From Sphingomonas panacisoli (GTDB taxonomy: Bacteria; Pseudomonadota; Alphaproteobacteria; Sphingomonadales; Sphingomonadaceae): a stretch of 64,000 nucleotides of DNA. Below the pieces are notes generated by a model. It worked only from the letters and a program-made list of their open reading frames with translations, ran no database searches and had not been told where the DNA came from. Shown one piece after another: positions 44,718-52,332 of the stretch. The DNA is taken from NCBI RefSeq assembly GCF_007859635.1, contig NZ_CP042306.1, positions 3,050,001 through 3,114,000 on the forward strand. Direction: 5' to 3'. Made by a program: the position numbers and the translations under genes. Each line of letters opens with the position of its first letter. Position 1 is the first letter of the stretch.

Positions 44718-45137
44718 TTATCGCCCACCCAAAATCTGCCCGAGCAGCACGCGCAGCGCCGGCGTCGCCTTGGCGAGACCGCCGGCCGCGACGCCCTCGC
44801 CGAACGCTTCGCGCGTCAGCCCCTCCGGCCGCGCGGCCAGGCAATGCCAGAATAACGCGACGAGCTCGCCGATCCCTAGCGCGCCGCTCGCGGCACGCTC
44901 GACCAAGGCAAACAACGGCCCCAGTTCCTGCTCCGCCGCGACCAGCGCCGCGAAACTCGGCCGCAGCACCAGATCGGCCCCGCCGACCCGTACCGCCGCC
45001 TCGCCACGCGCGGGGTTGGCTGGACGGGAGGATGCAAGCTTCCCGTGCTCCTGCGAAGGCAGGAGCCCAGGGTTGCCAGACCCTCCGCTATCCTGGGCTC
45101 CTGCCTTCGCAGGAGCACTGGTTGGATTGGCCCTCAC
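44718..45137 (-). CDS. GTA tail chaperone (g10) carrying an in-frame REPIN
   Basis: 139 residues from GTG 45137, which overlaps the g9 stop as GTGA. Residues from about 40 (ANPARGEAAVRVGGADLVLR, EQELGPLFALVERAASGALG, LFWHCLAARPEGLTREAFGE) match the GTA family g10, usually about 110 residues. Residues 7-31 ([20 protein letters not shown] and neighbours) are the translation of REPIN copy 2 (45045-45118). The element keeps the frame, so the protein gains an N-terminal insertion after MRANP. Confidence 0.82.
   Translation of the reverse strand: MRANPTSAPAKAGAQDSGGSGNPGLLPSQEHGKLASSRPANPARGEAAVRVGGADLVLRPSFAALVAAEQELGPLFALVERAASGALGIGELVALFWHCLAARPEGLTREAFGEGVAAGGLAKATPALRVLLGQILGGR
45045..45118. 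repeat. REPIN-like element, copy 2 (74 bp), inside g10
   Basis: Two perfect 27-base arms (45045-45071 and 45092-45118) around a 20-base spacer; same size and arms as copy 1 at 33430-33503. It lies wholly inside the g10 reading frame. Confidence 0.9.
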
Positions 45138-45541
45138 GCCGACACCACCGCGCCCGAGCTTTCGAGGCTCAGCGTGTAGCTACGCTCGCCGTTGAAATCC
45201 CCGGCATAATCGAGACGCGTGACCAGGAACTTGCCGGTCATCGTGTCGCCGCTCTCGAAGCTCAGCCGATAATCGTCGAGTGCGCCCGACAGCGCGCTGC
45301 CCTTGATCCGCGTTTCCGCCGCCGAGCCGGTGAATACCCCCGCCCCCGACACGCTGACCGACCGCACGCCCGCGCCCGACAGCAAGTCGCGCCATCCACC
45401 CGAATCCTTGCTGGTGATCGCGACGAGCTCACCATTGATGCTGAGCTGCGTCGTGCGCAGTCCCGCAACGGTCGCATAGACCACCGGCGTTGCGCCGTTG
45501 CCGACCTTCAACAAGAAGGCCGATCCTTTTTCCGCTGGCAT
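45134..45541 (-). CDS. GTA major tail tube protein (g9)
   Basis: About 135 residues from ATG 45541, following the PAEKGSAFLLKVGNGATPVV start of phage TP901-1-type major tail proteins. It has VAGLRTTQLSINGELVAITS and the end FNGERSYTLSLESSGAV. It forms the tail tube. An upstream in-frame extension to 45628 is rejected because the family starts at this Met. Confidence 0.93.
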   Translation of the reverse strand: MPAEKGSAFLLKVGNGATPVVYATVAGLRTTQLSINGELVAITSKDSGGWRDLLSGAGVRSVSVSGAGVFTGSAAETRIKGSALSGALDDYRLSFESGDTMTGKFLVTRLDYAGDFNGERSYTLSLESSGAVVSA

Positions 45542-45582
45542 GATTGTCCTTTCAGATTTCTCGCTTCCGTTGGGAGAGGCAG

Positions 45583-45972
45583 TTAGGTCGCCAATAATTT
45601 GATCTGGTACTCGACGCTTGCCGACCATTCCCCAGGCCGGTCGCCAGTCACCCGCGCCCGCACGAATGCCAGGCTCGCGATCCGCCAGCCGCTCAGGTCG
45701 CGCGGTACCGCTTCGACCGCGCCGCCCGCCGCGGCCGCCAGCGCATGGGTGCGCGCGGGCCGATCGGCGCGGTCGCGGACGGTCAGCGCCAGGCGCACCT
45801 CACGGCCGGATTTGTCCTTGGTGCTCCAGTCGGCGGCGATCAGCGGACCGAGTTCGACCCACGGCGCCGAGGCCTTGACCGGCGGTCCGTCGAACACGCC
45901 GTTGAGCTGGTCGCCGAGTGCCGCCGCGAGCGCCACCAGCACCGCTTCGGCCAGCACGCTTTCCGCACTCAT
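45583..45972 (-). CDS. GTA tail terminator, DUF3168 (g8)
   Basis: 129 residues. DUF3168: VLVALAAALGDQLNGVFDGP, APWVELGPLIAADWSTKDKS, GREVRLALTVRDRADRPART and RARVTGDRPGEWSASVEY. It caps the tail tube at the head side. Its ATG overlaps the stop of the small upstream gene (ATGA). Confidence 0.92.
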   Translation of the reverse strand: MSAESVLAEAVLVALAAALGDQLNGVFDGPPVKASAPWVELGPLIAADWSTKDKSGREVRLALTVRDRADRPARTHALAAAAGGAVEAVPRDLSGWRIASLAFVRARVTGDRPGEWSASVEYQIKLLAT

Positions 45973-46163
45973 CGCAGCACGCTCCCGATCCAGACGAGCC
46001 GCAAATCGTCGAGCACGCCGCGCCCCGTCACGATCACGCTGTCGCCGTCGATCTCCGCGCGCAGATCGGGCAAATCGGCGGTCAGCGCCGCCGCGAGCCG
46101 AGTCAGCGCGCGTTGCTGCGCGCGATCGGCGGCCAGGATCGCCCGCGCCTCCAACCGCGTCAT
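45969..46163 (-). CDS. Small GTA head-tail protein (g7 position)
   Basis: 64 residues from ATG 46163, which overlaps the g6 stop as ATGA; MTRLEARAILAADRAQQRAL then LPDLRAEIDGDSVIVTGRGV. It occupies the place of the head-closure protein g7 but is only about half as long as RcGTA g7. It may be a reduced form or an unrelated small connector part. Confidence 0.65.
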   Translation of the reverse strand: MTRLEARAILAADRAQQRALTRLAAALTADLPDLRAEIDGDSVIVTGRGVLDDLRLVWIGSVLR

Positions 46164-46726
46164 GCGTGCACCGCCCGATCGAGCGCGACGCGACGAAACG
46201 GCCGCCACAAAGCTGTTACCGCGGCCGGCGGCGGCTCGCTGGCATCGCGCTCCGAATATAGATGCGCGGCGAGCAGGACGACGCCTTGCCGCACCGGCGC
46301 GGGGATCAGCGACCAGGTGGCGATCCAGCCGGCCTGATAGACGATCTCGATCGTGTCGAGCGGATCGCCGGCCACGCGCACCCAGCCGTTCGCTTCGGCG
46401 TCGAGGTCGATCGCATAATCATCGACCGCGAGCGGCGTCACGGTATCGCCGTCGACGCCCGCCACGCTGGTGATCGCCATCACCGGCATCGCGCCGAGCG
46501 GTTGCCAGCATCGACTGCCGGGGACGCGCTCGGTCACCGCGCGCAGGATCAGCACGCGGCCGAGGAATTGCTCGGCGAGCCCCAGCGCGGTCTCGGCGAA
46601 CGCGGCGATCAGCGCGTCGTCGTCGGCGACGGCAACGCGCAGCGCCGCCTTGACCTCCGCCACCGCCGCCGCGCGATCCGCCGTCCCGAGCGACATCTCG
46701 CCCGGGCCGTTGGTTGTGAATGTCAT
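46160..46726 (-). CDS. GTA head-tail connector, gp6-like (g6)
   Basis: 188 residues. Helical start (VAEVKAALRVAVADDDALIA, FAETALGLAEQFLGR), then a beta section (VDDYAIDLDAEANGWVRVAG) and IEIVYQAGW with LIPAPVRQGVVLLAAHLYSE, the signature of phage gp6-like connectors. It binds below the portal. AAGG lies 9 bases before ATG 46726. Confidence 0.9.
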   Translation of the reverse strand: MTFTTNGPGEMSLGTADRAAAVAEVKAALRVAVADDDALIAAFAETALGLAEQFLGRVLILRAVTERVPGSRCWQPLGAMPVMAITSVAGVDGDTVTPLAVDDYAIDLDAEANGWVRVAGDPLDTIEIVYQAGWIATWSLIPAPVRQGVVLLAAHLYSERDASEPPPAAVTALWRPFRRVALDRAVHA

Positions 46727-46742
46727 GATTCGAATCCTTCAA

Positions 46743-46875
46743 TCCTCCCCATTCATGGGGAGGGGGACCGCCGACCGCAGGTCGGTGGTGGAGGGGGCTC
46801 TCCGCAATGGTGGTCGTTGATGGAGAGCCCCCTCCACCACGCTGCGCGTGGTCCCCCTCCCCGTCCCGGGGAGGA
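46743..46875. repeat. REPIN-like GC-rich element between g6 and spike base genes
   Basis: Arms built of TCCTCCCC...GGGGAGGGGGACC and GGTCCCCCTCCCC...GGGGAGGA in inverted orientation around GGTGGAGGGGGCTCTCC and GGAGAGCCCCCTCCACC. Fills almost all the gap. Confidence 0.8.
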
Positions 46876-46880
46876 TCGAG

Positions 46881-47147
46881 CTAATACAGCGCCAGGATGT
46901 CCGCGGCCGTGGTGCCGGTCGCGCGGACATATTGTGCGCGGAACGGCAGGATCGCGCCCGCGGGCACGTTCTTCCACAACTGGTCGGCGGCACCGTCGAC
47001 GCCGCGCATCGCGACGTTGCCGGCGGTGCCGACGTACAGCGCCTTGGGGATGTCGCTCAGCGGATTGGTGTCGTGCGGCGCGACGGCGAGCGCGCGACGC
47101 GCGGGCGCGGACACTTCGTCGGCGAGGGATGAGAAGGGGTCGGTCAT
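46881..47147 (-). CDS. GTA head spike base protein (RCAP_Rcc01079-like)
   Basis: 88 residues: DTNPLSDIPKALYVGTAGNV, LWKNVPAGAILPFRAQYVRA and the end TGTTAADILALY match the spike base family named after Rcc01079 of the R. capsulatus GTA. In R. capsulatus the spike genes are outside the main cluster; here the gene lies between capsid and connector. No spike-fibre (Rcc01080-like) gene is seen beside it. Confidence 0.85.
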   Translation of the reverse strand: MTDPFSSLADEVSAPARRALAVAPHDTNPLSDIPKALYVGTAGNVAMRGVDGAADQLWKNVPAGAILPFRAQYVRATGTTAADILALY

Positions 47148-47159
47148 ATTGTCTCCATT

Positions 47160-47282
47160 CCCCTCCCTGAAAGGGAGGGGTTAGGGGTGGGTGGACGTAT
47201 CGCGGTACGGCGACGATGAGTGGGTCGGCTGGCGTCTCGCCAAGCCTCGACCCACCCCTGGCCCCTCCCTTCCAGGGAGGGG
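47160..47282. repeat. REPIN-like element between spike base and capsid genes
   Basis: CCCCTCCCTGAAAGGGAGGGG then TTAGGGGTGGG (47160-47194) is mirrored by CCCACCCCTGGCCCC and CCTCCCTTCCAGGGAGGGG (47248-47282). A second type of arm from those at 44592 and 50844. Confidence 0.8.
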
Positions 47283-47374
47283 AGCAAAAGGCGGCAAGCC
47301 CGTCGGACGAGGACGCTACGCGCCCTCGCCGCCCGGCCTTGCCGAGTCCTGATGTTGCTCGCGCAAAATCAGGC

Positions 47375-48424
47375 TCAGCTGGCGGCGAACTTCAGCACCT
47401 TGATCGCTTCCGAATTGCTCACGCACCCGCCGACGCGCTTGGTCGCGTAGAAGTGCACGAACGGCTTGTTGCTGTATGGATCGCGCAGGATCGACGTCTC
47501 GGTGCGCTCGGCGATCAGGTAGCCGGCCTTGAAGTTGCCGAACGCGATCGACAGCGAGTTGGCCGCCACGTCGGGCATGTCCTCCGCCTCGACCACCGGA
47601 TAGCCGAGTAGGGTATCGGGCACGCCCATCTGCAGCCCCGGCTGCCACAGGAATGCGCCGTCGCTGGTCTTGAACTTGCGGATCCGCGCCGCGGTCGACG
47701 AATTCATCACCCACACCGCCCCCTGGCGGTAGGGGCTGCGCAAGGTCGCGACGAAATCGATCAGCCGGTCCTGCGGGTTGCTGCCGAAATCGCCCGCTGC
47801 GCCCGACGGCACGTATTGCAGCTGGCCGAACGTCCGCGTCGCGTCGTTGGCGGTGGACAAAGTCGCGGCCAGGAACCCCTTAGGCCGGTTGGTGCCGTTG
47901 CCCGCGACGAACGCCGCGCCCTCGGCCCGTGCGAATTCGCTGGCGATTTCCTGCGCCAGCCACGCCTCGACGTCGAACGCCGCGTCGTCGAGCATCGCCT
48001 GGCTCGCCGCCGGATAGGCATAGAGCTCGCCGGTCGGCGGCACGATTTCGTGGAAGCTCGGCGTGTCGGTCTGGGTGCGCGCGCCCGTTTCCGCCGACCA
48101 GCCCGACGGCGTGCCGCCCGACGTCACCAGCTTGCGATAGCCGGCCGATCCGACCTTTACGACATTGGCGATCCCGCGGATCGGCGAGATGCTCGCCAGC
48201 GTGCGGTCGATCTCCGCATCGATCTCGCGCGGGATGGCGTAACCGCCGGTATCGTCGGCGGTCCCGGCCAGCGCCTTCATCTCGACAGTGGCGCCCGACC
48301 GCACATAGCTGGCAAAGCCGCCGCTCGGCGCACGGCCGCCCGCCAGCATCGGCCGCGCCACGACGGCGGGCATCTCGATTCCCTCGAACGACGCCTCGAG
48401 CGCGTCCGCTTTCACTTCGATCAT
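47375..48424 (-). CDS. GTA major capsid protein, HK97 fold (g5)
   Basis: 349 residues: YAIPREIDAEIDRTLASISP, RGIANVVKVGSAGYRKLV, SAETGARTQTDTPSFHEIVP, AYPAASQAMLDDAAFDVEAW and FVAGNGTNRPKGFL are classic HK97 capsid segments, and the end is FVHFYATKRVGGCVSNSEAI. Only about 45 residues precede the core, so the scaffold-like delta region is short. It needs cutting by the g4 protease in RcGTA. Confidence 0.95.
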   Translation of the reverse strand: MIEVKADALEASFEGIEMPAVVARPMLAGGRAPSGGFASYVRSGATVEMKALAGTADDTGGYAIPREIDAEIDRTLASISPIRGIANVVKVGSAGYRKLVTSGGTPSGWSAETGARTQTDTPSFHEIVPPTGELYAYPAASQAMLDDAAFDVEAWLAQEIASEFARAEGAAFVAGNGTNRPKGFLAATLSTANDATRTFGQLQYVPSGAAGDFGSNPQDRLIDFVATLRSPYRQGAVWVMNSSTAARIRKFKTSDGAFLWQPGLQMGVPDTLLGYPVVEAEDMPDVAANSLSIAFGNFKAGYLIAERTETSILRDPYSNKPFVHFYATKRVGGCVSNSEAIKVLKFAAS

Positions 48425-48443
48425 GTGACTTTCTCCTGAAAAT

Positions 48444-48567
48444 CCCTCTCCCGTCGGGAGAGGGAGGGAGCCCCGAAGGGGGCGGAAGGGTGAGGGCAGG
48501 TGTCTCGCCTGCCCTCACCTGCTAGCCGGCTGCGCCGGCGTCGCCGCCCTCTCCCACCGGGAGAGGG
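48444..48567. repeat. REPIN-like element between capsid and the antisense secreted gene
   Basis: CCCTCTCCCGTCGGGAGAGGG (48444-48464) and CCCTCTCCCACCGGGAGAGGG (48547-48567) flank the hairpin TGAGGGCAGG-TGTCTCG-CCTGCCCTCA (48491-48517). Confidence 0.8.
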
Positions 48568-48618
48568 CTCAAAAATGTGGACCATTGCCCCCCGGCCGCG
48601 GCGCGGCGATAAGACGCC

Positions 48619-49077
48619 ATGCGCGCGATCCCCTTGCTCCTCGCTCTCACCGCCCTCGCCGCCGCGGCACCCGCCCAGGCGGCATGCGTCTATCGCGGCA
48701 CGGCCAACGCCAAGACCACGCTCGCGCAGGAATATCGCGACGCCACCTGGGTCGTGCTGGCCCGGGTCGAAGCCGTGCAGCCGCTACCGACCGGCGGTCG
48801 CGGCGCGGTCATCTATCGCCTGCGCACCGTGACGCCGTTCAAGGGCGTGCCGAGCGCCCATCCCCGCTTGTTCGCGTATAAGGACAGCGGCGGATTCTAC
48901 CCGACCGTCGGCGCCGACTATCTGCTATTCCTCAACCCGCCACCGTCCGATTTGCCGCGCGCGTCGATGGGCGTGGTCGACATCAACTATGCCTGCGGCC
49001 AGTCGCGGCCGTGGCGCGCCGTGTCAGCCGCCGACCGCCAGCGCCTCGCCGCTGCTGCTGCCGCCAAGCGGCGGTGA
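48619..49077 (+). CDS. Secreted hypothetical protein on the opposite strand within the GTA cluster
   Basis: 152 residues: signal peptide (LLLALTALAAAAPAQA), then ACVYRGTANAKTTLAQEYRD, WVVLARVEAVQPLP, VIYRLRTVTPFKGVPSAHPR and FYPTVGADYLLFLNP. Three Cys residues. It is the only plus-strand gene in the cluster and its 3' end overlaps the prohead protease gene by 54 bases. A cell-surface or periplasmic role is likely, but no family is recognised with certainty. Confidence 0.75.
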   Translation: MRAIPLLLALTALAAAAPAQAACVYRGTANAKTTLAQEYRDATWVVLARVEAVQPLPTGGRGAVIYRLRTVTPFKGVPSAHPRLFAYKDSGGFYPTVGADYLLFLNPPPSDLPRASMGVVDINYACGQSRPWRAVSAADRQRLAAAAAAKRR

Positions 49078-49443
49078 TGCCGCGACCGCATGCACCCGCG
49101 CGAGCGGCTGCATGGGGCGCGCGACCAGGCTGATCTCGACCAGGTCGAGGTCGGTGATGTCCCGCACCCGCCCGCGCGTCGCCGCGCGAACGCGATAGCC
49201 GAACGACAGGCCGTCGATCGTCCTCGCCGCAACCAGCGCCGCGAGCTTCGGATCGTCGACCGCCCCGATCACGCGCAGTCCGCGCGCGTCCTGCTCGACC
49301 AACTCGATCCGCCCGACCGGCGCCCCGCGATGCTGCCACAATAATGGCACCTCGGCCGGCACTCGGATCGCGCCGCCGCGCACGACGTCGCCGCCGCGAT
49401 CGACCCGGTCGAACACCGCGGCGTACCCGGCGAAGCGCGTCAC
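49024..49443 (-). CDS. GTA prohead protease, HK97 family (g4)
   Basis: About 139 residues from GTG 49443, which overlaps the DUF6127 stop as GTGA. FAGYAAVFDRVDRGGDVVRG, VPLLWQHRGAPVGRIELVEQ (catalytic His), IDGLSFGYRVR (catalytic Ser) and LDLVEISLVARPMQPLA are the U35/HK97 protease motifs. It cuts the capsid and scaffold during head assembly. The same frame is open upstream to 49809, see the DUF6127 entry. Confidence 0.9.
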   Translation of the reverse strand: MTRFAGYAAVFDRVDRGGDVVRGGAIRVPAEVPLLWQHRGAPVGRIELVEQDARGLRVIGAVDDPKLAALVAARTIDGLSFGYRVRAATRGRVRDITDLDLVEISLVARPMQPLARVHAVAASPPLGGSSSGEALAVGG

Positions 49444-49743
49444 TTCACGTACCCCGCAAAACCCAGCCTTACCGCGATCCCGACCAGCACCAGCGCCAGC
49501 ATCATCCGCGCCGCCCAGCCGATCAGCGCCTTCCACACCGATCGCTTCGCGTCGCGCCACGCGCCGAGCAGTTCGCGCAATTCGGCCATGTCCTTCTCCG
49601 CCGCCGCGTCGCCTCAAGCCGAGCCGCGCCAGCGCTCGGCTCGCGCCCAATTCCCCAGCTTCCTCGGCGATCGCGCGGAGCGTCGCGATGTCGGCGCCCT
49701 CGCTGCGGCCTTGCGCGAACAGGTGCGCCAAAACCTCGGTCAT
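49440..49743 (-). pseudogene. DUF6127-family GTA gene (g3.5 position) broken by a +1 frameshift
   Basis: The first 43 codons (MTEVLAHLFAQGRSEGADIA, then RAIAEEAGELGASRALARLG) are in one frame. The rest (MAELRELLGAWRDAKRSVWK, then a membrane helix MLALVLVGIAVRLGF) is in another, ending at 49440. DUF6127 proteins carry both parts in one chain of about 90-100 residues. Removing one base in TTGAGGCGAC (plus-strand 49608-49617) restores GL-SDAAAEKDMAELRE. As it stands the second part could start at ATG 49589 (49 residues). Sequencing error cannot be excluded. Confidence 0.8.
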
Positions 49744-50825
49744 GCCAGCCCCACCATCGCGCGCTTCTCTTCGGGCGTCAGGAAATCCGCCGCGGTCACG
49801 CTCGCCCATAATGCCGCGCGATCATCGGCCAGCGCCGGCACGCGATCCAGATCCACCGACAGCGCCGCGTCGGCAAACCACCCCTTCAGCCCCTGCGCCA
49901 GTCCGCCCAGGATCATCCCCGCCAGCGGCAGCACCGCGAGCCGCCACAGCGCGCGATTGGCCTCGCGGTAATTGGCGTAGGTCGCATCGCCCGGCAGCCC
50001 GAGCAGCATCGGCGGCACTCCGAACGCCAGCGCGATCTCACGCGCCGCCGCCGCCTTCAACGCGACGAAATCCATGTCGGCGGGCGTCATCGACAGCGCC
50101 TGCCACGACAGGCCACCTTCCAGCAGCATCGGCCGCCCGGCGTTGCGCTCGCCCGAAAAGCTCGCTTCCAATTCGCGTTTGAGCCGCTCGAACTGCGCGG
50201 GCGCCAGCACCGACCCGTCCTTGGGATCGTAGACCAACGCCCCGGACGGCCGCGCGGCGTTGTCGAGCAGCGCCTTGTTCCACTGCGCCGCCGCATTGTG
50301 GATCGCGATGGCGCCCGACGCCGCGCCCAGGCAGCCGAGCCCGAGATGGTCGTCGATCGGGTTGAACGATTTGAGGTGAATCACATCCGGCCGCGGCCCG
50401 TCTGGCGAAAGCCGAGTCACGCGGTCGGCAACCTTGTAGCGATACGCAGCGGGCCAGCCGTTGGCGTCGGGCTCGACCGCCACGCGTTCGGGGCGCAGCG
50501 CGAACAACTCGCCCACCCCGCCCCGCCCGTCGTCGAGCACCTGAACGAACGCGTTTCCGTGCAGCAGCAACTGGGCCGCGACGGTCTCGAGCAATCGCGA
50601 CGCAACCAACGCCGACAGGTCGGGCGTCGAGGCGGCGAGCGGCGCGTCGGCCACGCTTTCCGCGACCAGCTTCACCGCCCGTTGCGCGATGGCATTGTCG
50701 ACGAACCCGGCGCGCACCTGCGCCTCGTAACTGCGCGGCCAGTCGCCCGTAGTCGCTGCCGCGCCGTAACGCGACAAAGGCGGCCGCGCCTCGTGGGCCA
50801 CGGATTTGCGTCCGAAGAATTTCAT
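49740..50825 (-). CDS. GTA portal protein (g3)
   Basis: About 361 residues from ATG 50825 (AAGGAAAG 6-13 bases upstream). HK97-type portal: VKLVAESVADAPLAAS, LLLHGNAFVQVLDDGRGGVG, VIHLKSFNPIDDHLGLGCLG, LIYDPKDGSVL-like ALVYDPKDGSVL, then EIALAFGVPPMLLGLPGDAT and NYREANRALWRLAVLPLAG. It forms the 12-mer DNA entry ring. It overlaps the DUF6127 start as ATGA. Confidence 0.95.
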   Translation of the reverse strand: MKFFGRKSVAHEARPPLSRYGAAATTGDWPRSYEAQVRAGFVDNAIAQRAVKLVAESVADAPLAASTPDLSALVASRLLETVAAQLLLHGNAFVQVLDDGRGGVGELFALRPERVAVEPDANGWPAAYRYKVADRVTRLSPDGPRPDVIHLKSFNPIDDHLGLGCLGAASGAIAIHNAAAQWNKALLDNAARPSGALVYDPKDGSVLAPAQFERLKRELEASFSGERNAGRPMLLEGGLSWQALSMTPADMDFVALKAAAAREIALAFGVPPMLLGLPGDATYANYREANRALWRLAVLPLAGMILGGLAQGLKGWFADAALSVDLDRVPALADDRAALWASVTAADFLTPEEKRAMVGLA

Positions 50826-50843
50826 GGAGCTTTCCTTTTTCAA

Positions 50844-50995
50844 TCCTCCCCAAGCGCGCTTGGGGAGGGGGACCATCGCAACGCGATGGTGGAGGGGCCG
50901 CAGCCGCATCGCGGCGAGGATCGCGCCACGCTCGCTGCGCTCACGCCCCTCCACCGCCTTCGGCGGTCCCCCTCCCCGTCTGCGACGGGGGAGGA
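50844..50995. repeat. REPIN-like GC-rich element between terL and portal genes
   Basis: CCTCCCCAAGCGCGCTTGGGGAGG and GGGGACCATCGCAACGCGATGG on the left are mirrored by CCACCGCCTTCGGCGGTCCCC and CCTCCCCGTCTGCGACGGGGG on the right. It occupies nearly all of the 170-bp gap. Confidence 0.8.
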
Positions 50996-50997
50996 AT

Positions 50998-52332
50998 TCA
51001 CAACCGCCGTACCTTCGCTCTCCCGCGCCGGCCGATCATCAGTTCGGTCAGCGCCCACACCAGCGCATCCGCGCGGTCCGGCGATCGGCCCGGCCCGGCA
51101 TAGCCGCCCGCCCGCAGCATCCCGCACAACTGGTCCTCCAGCGCGGGGAAGGCGCCCGCGTGCCGCACCTTGCCCTGCTCGTAGAGGAGCGAGACCGGCT
51201 CGGCCCGCGCGCTCTTGCCGCGGCTGGCATGGACCAGCCGGATCGGCAGCGTCACATCGGCGCCCGTCAGCACGTGGCGCACCATCTCGCCGCCCTGGTT
51301 CTTTTCGGCGATGACGCAGTCGGCCCCGGTCCGCTCGGCGCACGCCGCCACCGCCGCCGCCCAGCCCGCCGGGCTCGCGCCGGCGACGCTCGCATCCTCG
51401 ATCACGTAACCGATCCCGTCCTCGCCCAGCCCGACCGCGACGATCCCGCATGCATCACCATCCGTCCCGGCCGGCGGATCGACCCCGACCACGATACGGG
51501 CCGGCGCCGGCACGTCGCCCGGCGCGATGCGGCATTCCTCGATCATCGCGCGCTGCCACAACGCGCCGTCGTGATCGTCGAGCAGCTCACCCTCCAGCTC
51601 CTGCCGCCCCAGCCGCGTGCCGCCGTAGTCGGCCTGCATCGCCGCCGCGAAACCTTCCGCGATATACGGATTCTCCCGCGTCGCGCCGCGCGTCTCGACG
51701 AAACCCGCCATCTTCATCACGCGATAGATCAGCGCGGTCGGTCGCGGCGTCGTCGTCACCAGCACGCGTGGGTCGTCGCCGAGCCGCAGCCCGAGCAACA
51801 GATTGTCCCACGCGCGGTCGCCGTCGCGCCATTTGCCGAGTTCGTCGCACCACGCGGCATGATGTTGCGCCCCGCGCAGCTTCTCGCCCGTCGTCGCCGA
51901 ATAGATGTACGCGACCGCGCCGGAATCGAACCGCACCTCACCACGGTTGGCGCAGAACTTCGGCGTCTCGTCGTCGCGCTTCACGTTCAGCAAGCCGCTA
52001 TCCCCTTCGATCATCACTCGCCGCGCCTCATCGACGGTGGCGGCGACCAGCGCGATACGCGCCGTCCGGTCGCGCCGCGCGATCTCGGTCACCCATTCCG
52101 CCCCGGCCCGCGTCTTGCCGAATCCACGCCCCGCGCGGATCAGCCACACGCGCCAGTCGCGCTCCGGCGCCGTCTGGCCGTCCATCGCCCAACCGCGCCA
52201 ATCGGCGTCGAGGAACCGACGCTCGCGCACGTTGAGCGATCGGATCAACTGCAGGCGATAGATCGTCGGCAACATCGCCAACCGCACGACGATGTCCCGC
52301 GGATCGTGGTGTGAGGGACTACGCCTTGCCAT
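50998..52332 (-). CDS. GTA terminase large subunit (g2, TerL)
   Basis: 444 residues. ATPase: RDWRVWLIRAGRGFGKTRAG (Walker A near residue 68), the Walker B and Glu AAWCDELGKW, coupling motif LVTTTPRPT. Nuclease: VVGVDPPAGTDGDACGIVAV, DCVIAEKNQGGEMV and SPDRADALVWALTELM supply the three acidic clusters. It packages about headful lengths of DNA into the capsid. Length and motifs match RcGTA g2. Confidence 0.96.
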   Translation of the reverse strand: MARRSPSHHDPRDIVVRLAMLPTIYRLQLIRSLNVRERRFLDADWRGWAMDGQTAPERDWRVWLIRAGRGFGKTRAGAEWVTEIARRDRTARIALVAATVDEARRVMIEGDSGLLNVKRDDETPKFCANRGEVRFDSGAVAYIYSATTGEKLRGAQHHAAWCDELGKWRDGDRAWDNLLLGLRLGDDPRVLVTTTPRPTALIYRVMKMAGFVETRGATRENPYIAEGFAAAMQADYGGTRLGRQELEGELLDDHDGALWQRAMIEECRIAPGDVPAPARIVVGVDPPAGTDGDACGIVAVGLGEDGIGYVIEDASVAGASPAGWAAAVAACAERTGADCVIAEKNQGGEMVRHVLTGADVTLPIRLVHASRGKSARAEPVSLLYEQGKVRHAGAFPALEDQLCGMLRAGGYAGPGRSPDRADALVWALTELMIGRRGRAKVRRL

